DNA of 64,000 bases from Holophaga foetida DSM 6591 (GCF_000242615.2 NZ_KI912268.1:1951477-2015476); one strand, 5' to 3'; shown: positions 17,364-27,323, counted from the stretch's first letter. Translations and numbers: made by a program. Notes: generated by a model not told the origin, from the sequence alone.

Positions 17364-17672
17364 TTGGCCATCAAACAGGCAGACAGGCAGGATGCGGATC
17401 GCACGACCAGCTTCGAGACGGTCATCTCGGAGCTTTTGCCCGTCATCGACACCCACTTCCGCCTGGAGATCCTGCTTGGCCAGACACGGATGAGCATCCG
17501 AGACCTGTTGGAACTGGAAGCGGGCTCCCTGGTGGAGCTGAAGAAGAGCGCCGGCGAACCCATGGATGTCACGTGCAAGGGCAGGACCATCATGCGCGGG
17601 GAGGTGACCGTCCTGGAGGACACCCTCGGCCTGCGCATCGTGGAAATCGTCGACTCCAACCGGAGGATTTGA
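17364..17672 (+). CDS. fliN: Flagellar motor switch protein FliN
   Basis: A 102-residue SpoA-domain protein of the C-ring. Conserved core: LLPVIDTHFRLEILLGQTRM, SIRDLLELEAGSLVELKKSA, GEVTVLEDTLGLRIVEIV. TTG 17364 is preferred: AAAGGGG lies six bases upstream and the resulting length is typical for FliN. An in-frame TTG at 17304 would add 20 unconserved residues. Paired with fliL, it suggests a small motor-gene module. Confidence 0.82.
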   Translation: MAIKQADRQDADRTTSFETVISELLPVIDTHFRLEILLGQTRMSIRDLLELEAGSLVELKKSAGEPMDVTCKGRTIMRGEVTVLEDTLGLRIVEIVDSNRRI

Positions 17673-17688
17673 GGCGCGGCCCTGTGTC

Positions 17689-18513
17689 ATGCTCGTATTG
17701 CCCATGAACGTTAACCCCGGCCACCCCAGTTCTGTCCCGATCGCCCTCTGCCTGGGGGGACTGGATCCCTCCGGGGGCGCAGGACTGCTTCGGGATGTGC
17801 AGGTCCTGTCCTCCATGGGCATCTACCCCATGGCCCTGTGCACCGCTGAGACCATCCAGAATGGCTCGGCCTGCATCCGGATCGCCTCCCCCCGGCTCTC
17901 CCCTGCCGAAGGATTCCAGGCCCTCCTCCCCCACCTGACCGGGATCTGGGGCGTCAAGCTCGGACTCTGCGCCCTGAGGTCTGCTCCATTGAGAGATCTG
18001 ATTCAGGCCATCACGAAAGCGGGTCCGCAGATCCGGATATGGGATCCCATCAAGGCCCCCACCTCCGGCGTCGGCCTCCATGGAAGAGCCGGTCTCCTGC
18101 GGATGGCCCAGACGATCCTCCCCACGGGAGGCTGGACCGTATCCCCCAATCGATGCGAGGCCCAGGCCATCCTCGGCACCCCCGCCTCCGATCCCGAGAC
18201 CCTGGCCCGCCCCTGGCTGGAAATGGGCGCGGAAGCCGTCTGGCTCAAGGGTGGGCACACCGCCGGGGACGAGGTCCAGGATGTCTGGATCACCCAAGAA
18301 GGCGCCCTCCCCCTGGAAGCCCATCCCCGCCTCCCTGGCGAGCGCCGGGGCACAGGCTGCTCCCTGGCCTCGGCTTGGCTCGGCATGCGCCTGAAAGGAG
18401 CCGGGGCCACCAAGGCCGCCTCCCAGGCGGTGGAATGGCTGCGAGCCCACTGGTCACAGGCCGAGGCGCCCGGTAATTTCGGTCGCCCCGCCTTTCTGCC
18501 GGAGCTCCCATGA
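17689..18513 (+). CDS. ThiD-like hydroxymethylpyrimidine/phosphomethylpyrimidine kinase
   Basis: A 274-residue ribokinase-fold kinase. GLDPSGGAGLLRDVQVL near the N-terminus is the ThiD substrate/phosphate segment; TVSPNRCEAQAIL matches the ThiD TPNxxEA motif; RRGTGCSLASAW is the anion-hole GTGC with the normal catalytic Asp position changed from GTGD-type to Cys, as in ThiD. It phosphorylates HMP in thiamine synthesis. No TPP riboswitch precedes it. It overlaps the next gene by ATGA. Start 17689 is the longest ATG; 17704 is possible. Confidence 0.8.
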   Translation: MLVLPMNVNPGHPSSVPIALCLGGLDPSGGAGLLRDVQVLSSMGIYPMALCTAETIQNGSACIRIASPRLSPAEGFQALLPHLTGIWGVKLGLCALRSAPLRDLIQAITKAGPQIRIWDPIKAPTSGVGLHGRAGLLRMAQTILPTGGWTVSPNRCEAQAILGTPASDPETLARPWLEMGAEAVWLKGGHTAGDEVQDVWITQEGALPLEAHPRLPGERRGTGCSLASAWLGMRLKGAGATKAASQAVEWLRAHWSQAEAPGNFGRPAFLPELP

Positions 18514-19706
18514 GGCTGATGGAAGGCCGCGGGTTCCTGGTGCGCTCCGGCTGGGACGGCCCCTGGTCCGGATGGATCGGCGTCCGTCAACTGGATGCCA
18601 AGGCGCCACTGCGGGAAGCTCCCTGGATGGCCCTCCGGGCCCTGGGGGAGTTGGTGCAGCGCTTCCCCGGAGGCTTGGCCCTGATCTGGGACGCCCCCTT
18701 GACCTGGCTGGATGAACTCCCCTCCGAAACCCGCTCGGCCTTCTGGGGCGCCCTCGGCCACCTGCCCGGCCTGACCCTCCACTTCCGGAACGAACTCCCG
18801 CCGGGTCTGGCCGAGGGCTCCATCCAGGGATGGGTCCATGGAATCCATCCCCCCACCGGATTCTCCAATCGAGCCTGGCGCCAGGGATGGGTAGGCTGGT
18901 GCCCCGAGCTGACAGAGGAGACCTGGCGCCTGCCGGAGCAGGGCATCACCCTCTCCGGTGGTGTGGAGACCATGGGAACCCTCTGGGGTGAGATCATTCT
19001 GCCCCTCCCGGCCCTGGCGCACCTCGGCCCGGACGGACTCCTGCCCTTGATCATGGATGCCCAGGGCCCCATGGAGCTGGCCCTGAGCCAGCGCATCGCA
19101 GCGGGAGCTTGGCCCGAGAACTTCCCCTTCCATCGCCGCCGGGCGGCCTGGCGGCTCGCGGTGCTGGGCGGTCGGGAATTCCTGGCCTCCGGTGGCAACT
19201 GGGAGGAGGGGGCCCATCAGGTGGAGTCCCTCGCAAGCGCCCTCGCCTCGGCCCTGCGGGCCCCGGTGGTCGCGGGGGTGTCCTCGGATTTCCTGGCCGC
19301 AAACAGCCTGGGGCATCAGGCCATGCGGGAAGGGCACCCTTGGCGCTACGCCCTGCCCATGCCCCCCGCCAGCCCGTCCTTCACCCCTGGACTGGGGGCC
19401 GACCCCAGGGACCCCTCTCCCCTGGAAGCCCGGACCCAGTTCCCCCCGGCCATGGCCTCGGTCCTGAGCCATCCCCCCATCATTCTGCTGAGGGTGCCCT
19501 CCCTGCCCCAGGAAGGTGCGGTAGAGGCATTCCTCCGTGGCCAGCAATGCCTGCCCGCCATCCAGTGGATCCCCCCCGGAGAACCACCCCAGGGCCCCTT
19601 CCTGCCAGAGCGCCCCTGGGCCCCATCCAGCGCCTTCACCCCCATCCTGGATGTGACCCAGGCCCTGCCCCAGAGCCTCTTCGGCGATTGGGATCCGGAT
19701 GCGTGA
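18510..19706 (+). CDS. Hypothetical protein between thiD-like gene and dnaG
   Basis: A 398-residue protein not recognised. It is soluble by inspection, unusually rich in Trp and Pro, and lacks signal peptide or membrane segments. No nucleotide-binding or metal motif was found. It is tightly coupled on both sides: its ATG overlaps the thiD-like stop, and dnaG starts eight bases before its stop. That makes it part of the thiD-like/dnaG/rpoD transcription unit. Codon use is normal for the genome, so it is probably a lineage-specific gene rather than a recent import. Confidence 0.6.
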   Translation: MRLMEGRGFLVRSGWDGPWSGWIGVRQLDAKAPLREAPWMALRALGELVQRFPGGLALIWDAPLTWLDELPSETRSAFWGALGHLPGLTLHFRNELPPGLAEGSIQGWVHGIHPPTGFSNRAWRQGWVGWCPELTEETWRLPEQGITLSGGVETMGTLWGEIILPLPALAHLGPDGLLPLIMDAQGPMELALSQRIAAGAWPENFPFHRRRAAWRLAVLGGREFLASGGNWEEGAHQVESLASALASALRAPVVAGVSSDFLAANSLGHQAMREGHPWRYALPMPPASPSFTPGLGADPRDPSPLEARTQFPPAMASVLSHPPIILLRVPSLPQEGAVEAFLRGQQCLPAIQWIPPGEPPQGPFLPERPWAPSSAFTPILDVTQALPQSLFGDWDPDA

Positions 19707-21423
19707 CCGGGAACTCGTCCTGCGAATCAAGGACGCCACGGACCTCCTGGCCATGGTGGGGCAGGCGGTGCAACTCCGGCGCCAGGGCTCGGCCTGGGTG
19801 GGCCGCTGCCCCTTCCACTCCGAGCGGACCCCCAGCTTCCAGGTGGTGCCGGACCGCGGCTTCTACCACTGTTTCGGCTGCGGCAAGCACGGCGATGCCT
19901 TTACCTGGCTCATGGAGCGGGAGGGACTCTCCTTCGGTGAGGCCATGGAGCAGCTGGCCCGTGCGGCTGGCATCGAACTCCCCCGCCAGCGTGAACGCTC
20001 CTCGGCGGAGGTGGATCTGGAGACCCGGATGCGCACCGTGCTGGAGGCCGCCCAAGAGTTCTATGAGCGGCGCTTCCGGGAGAGCCCCAAGGCCCGGGAA
20101 TACCTGGCCGGACGCGGCATTTCCTCCGAGTTCGCCAAGGAGGCGGGCTTCGGCTTCGCCCCGGACGCCTGGGAGGCCCTGGTGACCCACCTGCGCCAGC
20201 AGGGCTTTTCTTCCGAACTGGTGGAACAGGCGGGACTGGCCAGCCGCAACGACCGAGGCAACACCCTGGACTTCCTCCGGGATCGCCTCACCATCCCCAT
20301 CCATGACGCCAGAGGCCGCCTCATCGCCTTCGGAGGCAGGGCCTTCGGCGACGCCAAGCCCAAGTACCTGAACACCCGGGAAACCCCCCTCTTCAACAAG
20401 GGCGGGATCCTCTTCGGCTTCCACCGCGCCAAGGGGCAGATGCGGGATGGGGCCCTGGTGGTCGAAGGCTACTTCGATGTGCTCATGCTCCACCAGGAGG
20501 GCATCCACCAGGCTGTGGCTCCCCTGGGGACGGCCCTCACCGCGGAACACCTCAAGCTCGTCTCCCGTTTCACCAAGCGCTTGGTGCTCTGCTTCGACGG
20601 TGACGCCGCGGGCCTGGGGGCCATGGAAAAGTCCCTCAAGCTCGCCCTGCCCATGGGTTTCGATATCCGGCTCCTGCTCCTGCCCTCGGGCGAGGACCCG
20701 GACACCTGGTGCACCAAGCTCGGAGCCGAGGGATTCAAGGAGCTCCTCCGAGGCGCCCCGGACTGGACCAGTTTTGTCATCAACCGGGCCCTGGAGGGCA
20801 AGGACCTCCGGCGGATCCCGGACCGGATGTCTGCCCTGAGGGATCTGGCGGCGTACCTGGCCTTCCTGCCGCCCAGCCCGGACCGCCGGGAACTCTTCGC
20901 CAGCCTGTCCCACCAGCTCCAGATCCCTTTGGCCGAGTTCGATCGGGCCGTCCAGGCCCGCACCCATCCCAGCGAAGCAAGCCCCGAGCCTGAGCCCTCC
21001 GCCGCCGAAAAGGTCGACGAACTCCTGCGCCCCCTCCTCATCCTCTGCCGCGATCCTGAGATCCGTGCCCAGATCTCCGGCCTTCCCCACGCCTGGTGGG
21101 AGACACTGGAAGGTGCGCCCTTCCTCCAGTGCCTACTGGACGTGGACGGAGACGAGGCCCTGCTGCCCCCGGAGGTCCTGGCGCAACTCCGTCACTTCGA
21201 GGCCATCTGGGCCTCCAAGGACGAGGCGGAAAAGGTCCCGGAGCGGATCTACCTGAAGCTGGAGCAGGCCTTTGTCCTGCGAGAGATCCAGGCCAACAAC
21301 CGGATGCTCCTGGACCCTTCGGTGATCTCGGATGCCACCCTGGCGCGGAACCTGGAACAAAGACAGGCTGACCTCCTGGGACGGGAAAAGGGAATTCAAC
21401 GTCAGCTCCGGGCCCACCGATAA
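19699..21423 (+). CDS. dnaG: DNA primase DnaG
   Basis: A 574-residue primase making RNA primers at the replication fork. The N-terminal zinc finger has Cys37, His40, Cys58 and Cys61 (RCPFHSERTPSF; YHCFGCGKHGD). The catalytic core follows (RLTIPIHDARGRLIAFGGRA), then the TOPRIM motifs VVEGYFDVLMLHQEG and CFDGDAAG. A shorter, less conserved C-terminal part is likely the helicase-binding domain. ATG 19699 overlaps the previous gene by eight bases. rpoD follows after 161 bp with its own promoter, as in the classical macromolecular-synthesis operon, but rpsU is not present. Confidence 0.97.
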   Translation: MRDRELVLRIKDATDLLAMVGQAVQLRRQGSAWVGRCPFHSERTPSFQVVPDRGFYHCFGCGKHGDAFTWLMEREGLSFGEAMEQLARAAGIELPRQRERSSAEVDLETRMRTVLEAAQEFYERRFRESPKAREYLAGRGISSEFAKEAGFGFAPDAWEALVTHLRQQGFSSELVEQAGLASRNDRGNTLDFLRDRLTIPIHDARGRLIAFGGRAFGDAKPKYLNTRETPLFNKGGILFGFHRAKGQMRDGALVVEGYFDVLMLHQEGIHQAVAPLGTALTAEHLKLVSRFTKRLVLCFDGDAAGLGAMEKSLKLALPMGFDIRLLLLPSGEDPDTWCTKLGAEGFKELLRGAPDWTSFVINRALEGKDLRRIPDRMSALRDLAAYLAFLPPSPDRRELFASLSHQLQIPLAEFDRAVQARTHPSEASPEPEPSAAEKVDELLRPLLILCRDPEIRAQISGLPHAWWETLEGAPFLQCLLDVDGDEALLPPEVLAQLRHFEAIWASKDEAEKVPERIYLKLEQAFVLREIQANNRMLLDPSVISDATLARNLEQRQADLLGREKGIQRQLRAHR

Positions 21424-21440
21424 AAAGAGACCTGATGCAC

Positions 21441-21468
21441 TTGCCTTTGAAATTCCGACGAGTATACT
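21441..21468 (+). promoter_or_regulatory. Candidate promoter of rpoD
   Basis: TTGCCT (21441-21446), 16-nt spacer, TATACT (21463-21468), about 115 nt before the rpoD ATG. It would allow rpoD expression independent of dnaG. Confidence 0.5.
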
Positions 21469-21584
21469 GATCGGTTCCGGGCGCCGCACAATATGGGCTT
21501 ATTGTGCCTGTAGGCTGGCGTCGCACTTCTCACCCCATGACGGAGTCTGGGGGTCCGAGGATTCCCTAGCTCCTTGAGGTATTG

Positions 21585-23303
21585 ATGGTCCCTTCCCCAG
21601 CCCGCGAAAGTTACTACCAGCTGACCAAAGCGCTGATCTCCATCGGCCGCAGCCGTGGCTATGTGCTGATCGACGAGCTCAACGCCTTCCTGCCAGAGAG
21701 CGCCTCCCATCCCGATGATGTGGAGAACGTGATGACCATGCTGGGGCGCCTTGCCATTGGTGTTGGCGCCACCCCCGACGAGGCCCTGACCGCGAAGGAT
21801 CAGCCCGAGACGGAACCTGGCCTCCCGGTCGAAGCCTCTGCACGGGGGGAGAAGGAAGGGGGCGATGTGGATATCGACAGCCCCGACAGCGACAAGTACA
21901 ACGATCCGGTCCGCATGTACCTCAAGGAGATGGGCACGGTGCCCCTCCTCAAGCGCGAGGACGAGGTCGAGATCGCCAAGCGCATCGAAGTGGGTGTCCG
22001 CAGCGTCATGCGAGCCCTCTCCCGGTCCCGCCTGGCCTCCAGCATCCTCATCGACATCGGCAAGATGCTCAAGGAGAACCCCGGCAAGATCCGCGAAGTG
22101 GTGGGTCTCTCCGACGAGGTGGACGACGATGAGGATGCCGAGAGCACCTCCGCCACCCAACATGTCCACCACCAGTTCGAGAAGCTCCTGGGCTACGAGC
22201 AGGCCCTGATGGAACTCCTGGAAACGAAGGCAAGCGGCAAGGCCATGCCCAAGAAGCGGAACCTGGACAAGGAGATCCTCTTCGCCCGAGCCCGTGTGGC
22301 CCGGCAGATCCGCCGCCTGGGCCTCAATAGCCTGGCCGTGACCCGGCTCATCGACAAGATCACCCACCACCACCACCAGGTGCGGGAGGGCGAACGCCGC
22401 CTGCGGGAACTGCGGGATCGGCTCAAGAACCCCGCTTTCGCCGCCCTGAAGGAAAAGCACGAACGGGATATCGCCAACATCGAGGCTGAACTCCAGCGTT
22501 TCTTCAGCAAGTACGAAACCAATTCCGAGCACTTCCACGCAGGATTCGGCCAGCTCCGCCACGCCGAGTCCATCAGCCGCTCCGCCAAGGCTGAACTGAT
22601 CGAGGCCAACCTCCGCCTGGTGGTCTCCATCGCCAAGCGCTACACCAACCGCGGACTCCAGTTCCTGGACCTCATCCAGGAAGGCAACATCGGTCTCATG
22701 AAGGCTGTGGACAAGTTCGAATACAGCCGTGGTTTCAAGTTCTCCACCTACGCCACCTGGTGGATCCGGCAGGCCATCACCCGCGCCATCGCAGACCAGG
22801 CCCGCACCATCCGCATCCCGGTCCACATGATCGAGACCATCAACAAGCTCATCCGCACCCAGCGCGAGCTGGTGCAGAAGCTGGGCCGGGAACCCTCCAG
22901 CGAGGAGATCGCCCAGGCCATGGACATGCCGGTCTCCAAGGTCCGCAAGGTCATGAAGATCGCCCAGGAGCCCATCAGCCTCGAGACCCCCATCGGTGAG
23001 GAGGAGGATTCCCACCTTGGCGATTTCATCGAGGACAAAGGCGTTGTCTCCCCGGTGGAGCAGGTCGTCAGCGCCCGCCTCAAGGAGACCGTCAACTCCG
23101 TTCTCCACACCCTCACGGAGCGCGAGGAGAAGGTCCTGCGCATGCGCTTTGGCGTGGGCGACGACACCAGCGAGCACACGCTCGAAGAGGTCGGTAGTGA
23201 ATTCGCCGTCACCCGAGAACGCATCCGCCAGATCGAGTCCAAGGCACTGCGTAAGATTCGCCACCCGCGGTATTCAAAGACCCTCAAGGCATTCCTGGGC
23301 TGA
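21585..23303 (+). CDS. rpoD: Primary sigma factor RpoD (sigma-70)
   Basis: A 572-residue housekeeping sigma factor. Region 1.1 (start to about 100) and an acidic linker precede region 1.2 ([20 protein letters not shown]), a long non-conserved region with coiled-coil character (about 170-330), and region 2 ([40 protein letters not shown]). Regions 3 and 4 follow (TREREE-like [34 protein letters not shown]). ATG 21585 follows GAGG at five bases. Essential gene for vegetative transcription. Confidence 0.97.
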   Translation: MVPSPARESYYQLTKALISIGRSRGYVLIDELNAFLPESASHPDDVENVMTMLGRLAIGVGATPDEALTAKDQPETEPGLPVEASARGEKEGGDVDIDSPDSDKYNDPVRMYLKEMGTVPLLKREDEVEIAKRIEVGVRSVMRALSRSRLASSILIDIGKMLKENPGKIREVVGLSDEVDDDEDAESTSATQHVHHQFEKLLGYEQALMELLETKASGKAMPKKRNLDKEILFARARVARQIRRLGLNSLAVTRLIDKITHHHHQVREGERRLRELRDRLKNPAFAALKEKHERDIANIEAELQRFFSKYETNSEHFHAGFGQLRHAESISRSAKAELIEANLRLVVSIAKRYTNRGLQFLDLIQEGNIGLMKAVDKFEYSRGFKFSTYATWWIRQAITRAIADQARTIRIPVHMIETINKLIRTQRELVQKLGREPSSEEIAQAMDMPVSKVRKVMKIAQEPISLETPIGEEEDSHLGDFIEDKGVVSPVEQVVSARLKETVNSVLHTLTEREEKVLRMRFGVGDDTSEHTLEEVGSEFAVTRERIRQIESKALRKIRHPRYSKTLKAFLG

Positions 23304-23619
23304 CCTGGAATCCAGCCACACCAAACGCCCCGCACCTGCGGGGCGTTTGGCGTTCCAACGCCAAAATTCACGCCATCGAAGCGCCCTTTATTTCACTTGT
23401 CCATTAGACCTGCATCCTGCAAAACTGGTACAAACGTTCTGCCTGACGGTACCAAGACAAGAGCCTCGCATGAGCCCACAAGCCCCTTCCAACCGGGGCG
23501 GGCCGATTCAAGCACCCCCAAGCACCCCTCATTTGAGGTCATCTGGCCCAGACAGCAGCCCAGCGCACCCCCCACGCGCCCGGCCTCCACACAAACCTCT
23601 TCTCACCCAGGATGCAACC
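23304..23619. other. Gene-free region after rpoD
   Basis: 316 bp. It contains the rpoD terminator (23321-23350) and a small inverted repeat TGGTAC/GTACCA (23426-23431, 23449-23454). No convincing promoter or open frame with start was seen, though a promoter for the downstream binding protein must lie here. Confidence 0.5.
23321..23350 (+). terminator. Hairpin terminator after rpoD
   Basis: Perfect 14-bp arms CCAAACGCCCCGCA and TGCGGGGCGTTTGG around CC. The GC-rich stem is strong, but the following U-tract is short, so efficiency is uncertain. Confidence 0.7.
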
Positions 23620-24567
23620 ATGAAATTGAAATCAATCCATCTCGCCCTGGCAGCAGGCCTGTTGATGAACAGTTCCACAGTCGCTCCCCTGGCGGCTCAG
23701 GAATCCAGACAGACGGTCGAAGAGACATCTGTGATCGTCGGAGAACTGCTGGAGTCCCTCTTCGTCTCCTGGAGGCAAGCGTACCAGCAGACTCAACCCT
23801 CTTTCCGGCTGAACCATGGGACAACCCCGAACATGATGGCCCTGAAGGCATTCATGGACGGCAAGACCCCCTTCACGCTATCCACCCGGGAACTGAGCCC
23901 TGAGGAGGTCAGCGCCTTCACGGCTCGATGGGGATACCCCCCCAGGCGCATTGCGGGGGCCATGGATGCCGTGGTCGTCCTGGCGAACAAGAACAATCCC
24001 ATCAAGGAACTCCGGATGGAACAGCTTGATGCCATGTACAGCTCCAAACGGCTGCGGGGTTGGCCAGCTCCCGTCGAAACCTGGGGTGATCTCGGGTTGA
24101 CCGCCAGCGACTGGGTCAAACGCCCCATTGAGCGCTGGGGGCACCCCGCGGATTCGGGCACGCTGGTTTTCTTCCGGCATGTCGTTGAGCTCGACGCACA
24201 GGAGAGACCCGACATCAAGCGCGGTTCTGACGTCGCCTACATGATCGAAACCATTATGGCTAACCAAGCAGCCATCGGGTACGGCTCCTTCAGCAATGCC
24301 ACAGCCAGCCTGAAAGCCATCCCCCTGATCTCCCCCGGTGCCAAGACCGCCGTGGAACCCACCCCGGCCACCATTGCGGACGCATCCTACCCTCTTGGCC
24401 GATTCCTATACATCTACCTGAACAAACCCACCGGCAAGGAACTCAATCCTGCAATCAAAGGCTTCCTCAAGTTCATACTCTCCCGAGAGGGCCAAGGAGT
24501 TGTCCCAGCGGCTGGGTTTGTGTCCCTTCCCCAGGACTTGGCGGGTTTGGGGCTGAGACAGCTGTAG
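23620..24567 (+). CDS. PstS-like periplasmic substrate-binding protein
   Basis: A 315-residue secreted protein. A signal peptide is seen (MKLKSIHLALAAGLLMNSST, cleavage near PLAAQ). The mature part resembles PstS-type phosphate/oxyanion binding proteins: FTLSTRELSPEEVSAF, AGAMDAVVVLANKNNPIKEL, MYSSKRLRGW, a serine-containing SGTLVFFRHVV segment and the typical C-terminal YLNKPTGKELNPAIKGFLKF. No pstCAB transporter genes or lipobox lie nearby, so it may be a stand-alone phosphate sensor/scavenger. AGGA lies seven bases before the ATG; upstream in-frame sequence overlaps rpoD and is not used. Confidence 0.75.
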   Translation: MKLKSIHLALAAGLLMNSSTVAPLAAQESRQTVEETSVIVGELLESLFVSWRQAYQQTQPSFRLNHGTTPNMMALKAFMDGKTPFTLSTRELSPEEVSAFTARWGYPPRRIAGAMDAVVVLANKNNPIKELRMEQLDAMYSSKRLRGWPAPVETWGDLGLTASDWVKRPIERWGHPADSGTLVFFRHVVELDAQERPDIKRGSDVAYMIETIMANQAAIGYGSFSNATASLKAIPLISPGAKTAVEPTPATIADASYPLGRFLYIYLNKPTGKELNPAIKGFLKFILSREGQGVVPAAGFVSLPQDLAGLGLRQL

Positions 24568-24667
24568 AACGTACAGAAGGGTCCGCCCTTGCCATCCCCC
24601 TCAGGGAAGGCGTAGGACTGGGGTCACACCTCGCCGGGCGCACTCCTGCCTGCATGCTATAAAGAAT

Positions 24668-24689
24668 CGTCGGCCCCCTGTGGCCGACG
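24668..24689 (+). promoter_or_regulatory. Hairpin directly upstream of the thiG ribosome site
   Basis: Perfect 8-bp arms CGTCGGCC/GGCCGACG with a six-base loop, ending just before AAGGGGAG. TATAAA (24658-24663) lies immediately upstream and may be the -10 box, placing the hairpin at the very 5' end of the mRNA. It is not a TPP riboswitch; it may stabilise the transcript. Confidence 0.35.
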
Positions 24690-24700
24690 AAGGGGAGACC

Positions 24701-25477
24701 ATGCTCAAGATCCACGACAAGACTTTCTCCAACCGGCTCGTGCTGGGTACTGGCAAGTACAAGGACTTCGCCACCATGAAGGCCTGCTACCAGGCCGCCC
24801 GTTCGGAAATGGTGACCCTGGCGGTGCGTCGCTTCGATCTCGGCGCCAAGGGCGAGGACAACATCCTCAACTGGATCCCCAAGAACATCCACCTCCTCCC
24901 CAACACCGCCGGATGCTTCACCCGTGAGGACACCCTCCGGGTAGCCCGTCTGGCCCGGGAGGCTCTGGACAACCCCTGGATCAAGGTGGAGGTCCTGGGG
25001 GATACCAAGAACCTCTACCCCGATGGAGAAGAGACCCTCAAGGCCTGCGAGGAGTTGGTAAAGGAGGGTTTCGTGGTCCTCCCCTACCTCAACGCCGATC
25101 CCATCCTGGCCAAGAAGCTCTGCGATATTGGCGTCCACGCCATCATGCCCCTGGGCAGCGCCATCGGCTCGGGCCTGGGCGTGCAGAATCCCTACGTCAT
25201 GATGCTCATCAAGGAAATCTGCGACAGCTACAAACTGCCGATGATCGTGGACGCAGGGGTGGGCACCGCCAGCGACGCCGCCGTGGCCATGGAGCTGGGC
25301 GCGGATGGCGTGCTGCTGAACACCGCCGTGGCCGAGGCCGGCGAGCCCACCAAGATGGCTGAGGCCATGGACCTGGCCGTCCGGGCGGGCCGCCTGGCCT
25401 ACGAATCCGGCCGCATGGACAGGAAGCTCTACGCCAGCGCCTCCAGTCCCCTCACTGGCGTCGTGGGCCGGAACTGA
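24701..25477 (+). CDS. thiG: Thiazole synthase ThiG
   Basis: A 258-residue TIM-barrel enzyme forming the thiazole phosphate of thiamine from deoxyxylulose 5-phosphate, dehydroglycine and ThiS thiocarboxylate. It begins [19 protein letters not shown], contains [35 protein letters not shown] and the phosphate-binding [20 protein letters not shown], and [14 protein letters not shown] 24701 has AGGGGAG upstream. No thiS, thiH or thiE is adjacent, so the pathway is dispersed. It converges on the UbiD-type gene. Confidence 0.95.
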   Translation: MLKIHDKTFSNRLVLGTGKYKDFATMKACYQAARSEMVTLAVRRFDLGAKGEDNILNWIPKNIHLLPNTAGCFTREDTLRVARLAREALDNPWIKVEVLGDTKNLYPDGEETLKACEELVKEGFVVLPYLNADPILAKKLCDIGVHAIMPLGSAIGSGLGVQNPYVMMLIKEICDSYKLPMIVDAGVGTASDAAVAMELGADGVLLNTAVAEAGEPTKMAEAMDLAVRAGRLAYESGRMDRKLYASASSPLTGVVGRN

Positions 25478-25603
25478 TCCACAACTCCACGGCCGATACC
25501 TGAACCCAGCCCTCCACCCCCGCGGGCACCGTCAGGACGATGTTGCAGAAGGAATGGATGATCCCGGTGACCGGGTCCAGGATGTCCAGATGCCCATCGG
25601 GGC

Positions 25604-27070
25604 CTACAGTCCGTAGTCCTTCCAGCGCCGGGCCACCTTCGCCAGCAGCTCTTCCGGATGGCTCAGATCCCTCGGCCACTCCCGGGGGAAGTTGTCCCAG
25701 GGCTTGTCCTTGCGGGTGGCGTCGATGCCTACCTTGCTGCCGAAGGCGAAGCGGTCCGAGCTGTGGTCCAGCACATCCAGGGGGCCATCAGTGAAGAGCA
25801 TGTCCCTGCGGGGATCCACATTGGAGGTGATGCGGAAGAGGACCTCGGTCATATCGTGGGGGTCGATGTCCTCGTCCACGATGACCACGCACTTGGTGAA
25901 CATCATCTGGCCCGTGCCCCAGACGGCGTTCATGACCTTCTGGGGGTGGCCCGGGAACTCCTTCCGGATGGAGAGGATGGCGAGGTTATGGAAGCCCCCG
26001 GCGGCGGGAAGGTGCATGTCCCGCACCTCGGGAAGGACCATGCGCAGCAGGGGCAGGAAGATCCGCTCCGTCGCCAGACCAAGGTAGGTGTCCTCCTGGG
26101 GAGGACGCCCCACCAGGGTGGCGTTGAAGACGGGGTTCTTCCGCATGGTGATGGCCTCGACGTGCAGCACCGGGTATTCGTCCGCCAGGGAGTAGTAGCC
26201 GGTGTGGTCCCCGAAGGGTCCCTCCCGGCGCCGCTCGCCGGGGTCCACCCAGCCCTCGATGACGATTTCGCTATCCGCTGGGACTTCCAGATCGCTGGTG
26301 ACGCACTTCACCATCTCGATGCCCTCGCCCCGGAGGAAGCCCGCGAACATGAGCTCCGAGAGGAAGGGCGGCAGGGGAGCGGTGGCGGCGTAAGCCAGGG
26401 CGGGGTCGCCCCCGAAGGCCACGGCCACGGGCATCCTCTCCCCGGCGCCATAGCCGGTGCGGGCCTTGGCGCCATCGTGGTGCATCTGGGTGTGGAAGCC
26501 CAGGGTGCGATCGTCGAAGACCTGGAGGCGATAGAGCCCCATATTGCGACGGCCATCCTTGTGCCGCACGTGGCTCATGCCCATGGTGATGAAGGGTCCG
26601 CCATCCTCGGGCCAGGTGGTGAGCACCGGCAGCAGGGATAGCTTGGCGTCTTCGCCCTGGAGGACCACCTCCTGGCAGATCCCCTTGCGCACGGTCTTGG
26701 GCATCCATTTGCTGACCTCCGCCAGCACCGGAAGCTTGGCCAGCTTGTCCAGGAAGCTGGTGCCGGGCTTGGGCATGGCCTCCTGGATGAGCTTCTCGAT
26801 GCGGTCCGCGATGGCATCCAGGCCCCTGGGCTCCCGGTCCACCCCCAGGGCCATGGCCATGCGGCGCTCCGAGCCGAAGATGTTGATGGCCACAGGGATC
26901 GTGCTCCCCTTGGCACGCTCGAAGAGAAGCCCAGCCCCCCCCTTGGGCTCATTGGAAACCCGGTCCGTCACGGCCGCCATCTCCAGACAGGGATCCACCT
27001 CCACGGCGACCCGCTTCAGTTCACCCGCAGCCTCAAGCTGTTTCAGGAAGGTCTGGAAATCGCGGCCCAT
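25604..27070 (-). CDS. UbiD-family (prFMN-dependent) decarboxylase
   Basis: A 488-residue UbiD-type decarboxylase acting on aromatic or unsaturated acids, here probably in menaquinone or ubiquinone synthesis. Family landmarks: DFQTFLKQLEAAGELKRV at the N-terminus, the prFMN/metal motif EGPFGDHTGYY, and the C-terminal LDHSSDRFAFGSKVGIDATR. A prFMN synthase (UbiX) is not in this window. ATG 27070 is preferred: GGAG sits six bases upstream, and the 13 codons between it and the alternative ATG 27109 use rare AT-rich codons. It is divergent from the TfoX-like gene. Confidence 0.9.
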   Translation of the reverse strand: MGRDFQTFLKQLEAAGELKRVAVEVDPCLEMAAVTDRVSNEPKGGAGLLFERAKGSTIPVAINIFGSERRMAMALGVDREPRGLDAIADRIEKLIQEAMPKPGTSFLDKLAKLPVLAEVSKWMPKTVRKGICQEVVLQGEDAKLSLLPVLTTWPEDGGPFITMGMSHVRHKDGRRNMGLYRLQVFDDRTLGFHTQMHHDGAKARTGYGAGERMPVAVAFGGDPALAYAATAPLPPFLSELMFAGFLRGEGIEMVKCVTSDLEVPADSEIVIEGWVDPGERRREGPFGDHTGYYSLADEYPVLHVEAITMRKNPVFNATLVGRPPQEDTYLGLATERIFLPLLRMVLPEVRDMHLPAAGGFHNLAILSIRKEFPGHPQKVMNAVWGTGQMMFTKCVVIVDEDIDPHDMTEVLFRITSNVDPRRDMLFTDGPLDVLDHSSDRFAFGSKVGIDATRKDKPWDNFPREWPRDLSHPEELLAKVARRWKDYGL

Positions 27071-27323
27071 GGCATACTCCGGCCTTAATGGTGCCACAGG
27101 CTTTGCCATTACCCTTCTCCGAGGCCCCCATGTCCGTCACCCCAAGCTACCGAGACTATGTCCTAGACCAGATGGGCCAGGTGCTTCCCGTCTCTTCCCG
27201 GACGATGTTCGGCGGGCTGATGATCTACGCGGAGGGCCTTCCCTTCGCCCTCATCGCCGAGGACCGCGTCTACTTCAAGGTCGACGAGAGCAACCGCCCG
27301 GGTTTCGAGGCCAGGGGGCAAGG

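Noticed and set aside
18003-19754. 583-codon open frame on the minus strand
   Set aside because: It overlaps two coupled plus-strand genes completely. Composition is a Gly/Gln-rich shadow and no domain is visible.
21402-23264. 620-codon open frame on the minus strand
   Set aside because: Antisense of rpoD; no conserved motif.
24568-24700. TPP riboswitch before thiG
   Set aside because: The conserved CTGAGA and ACCTGA boxes are absent; only a simple hairpin is present.
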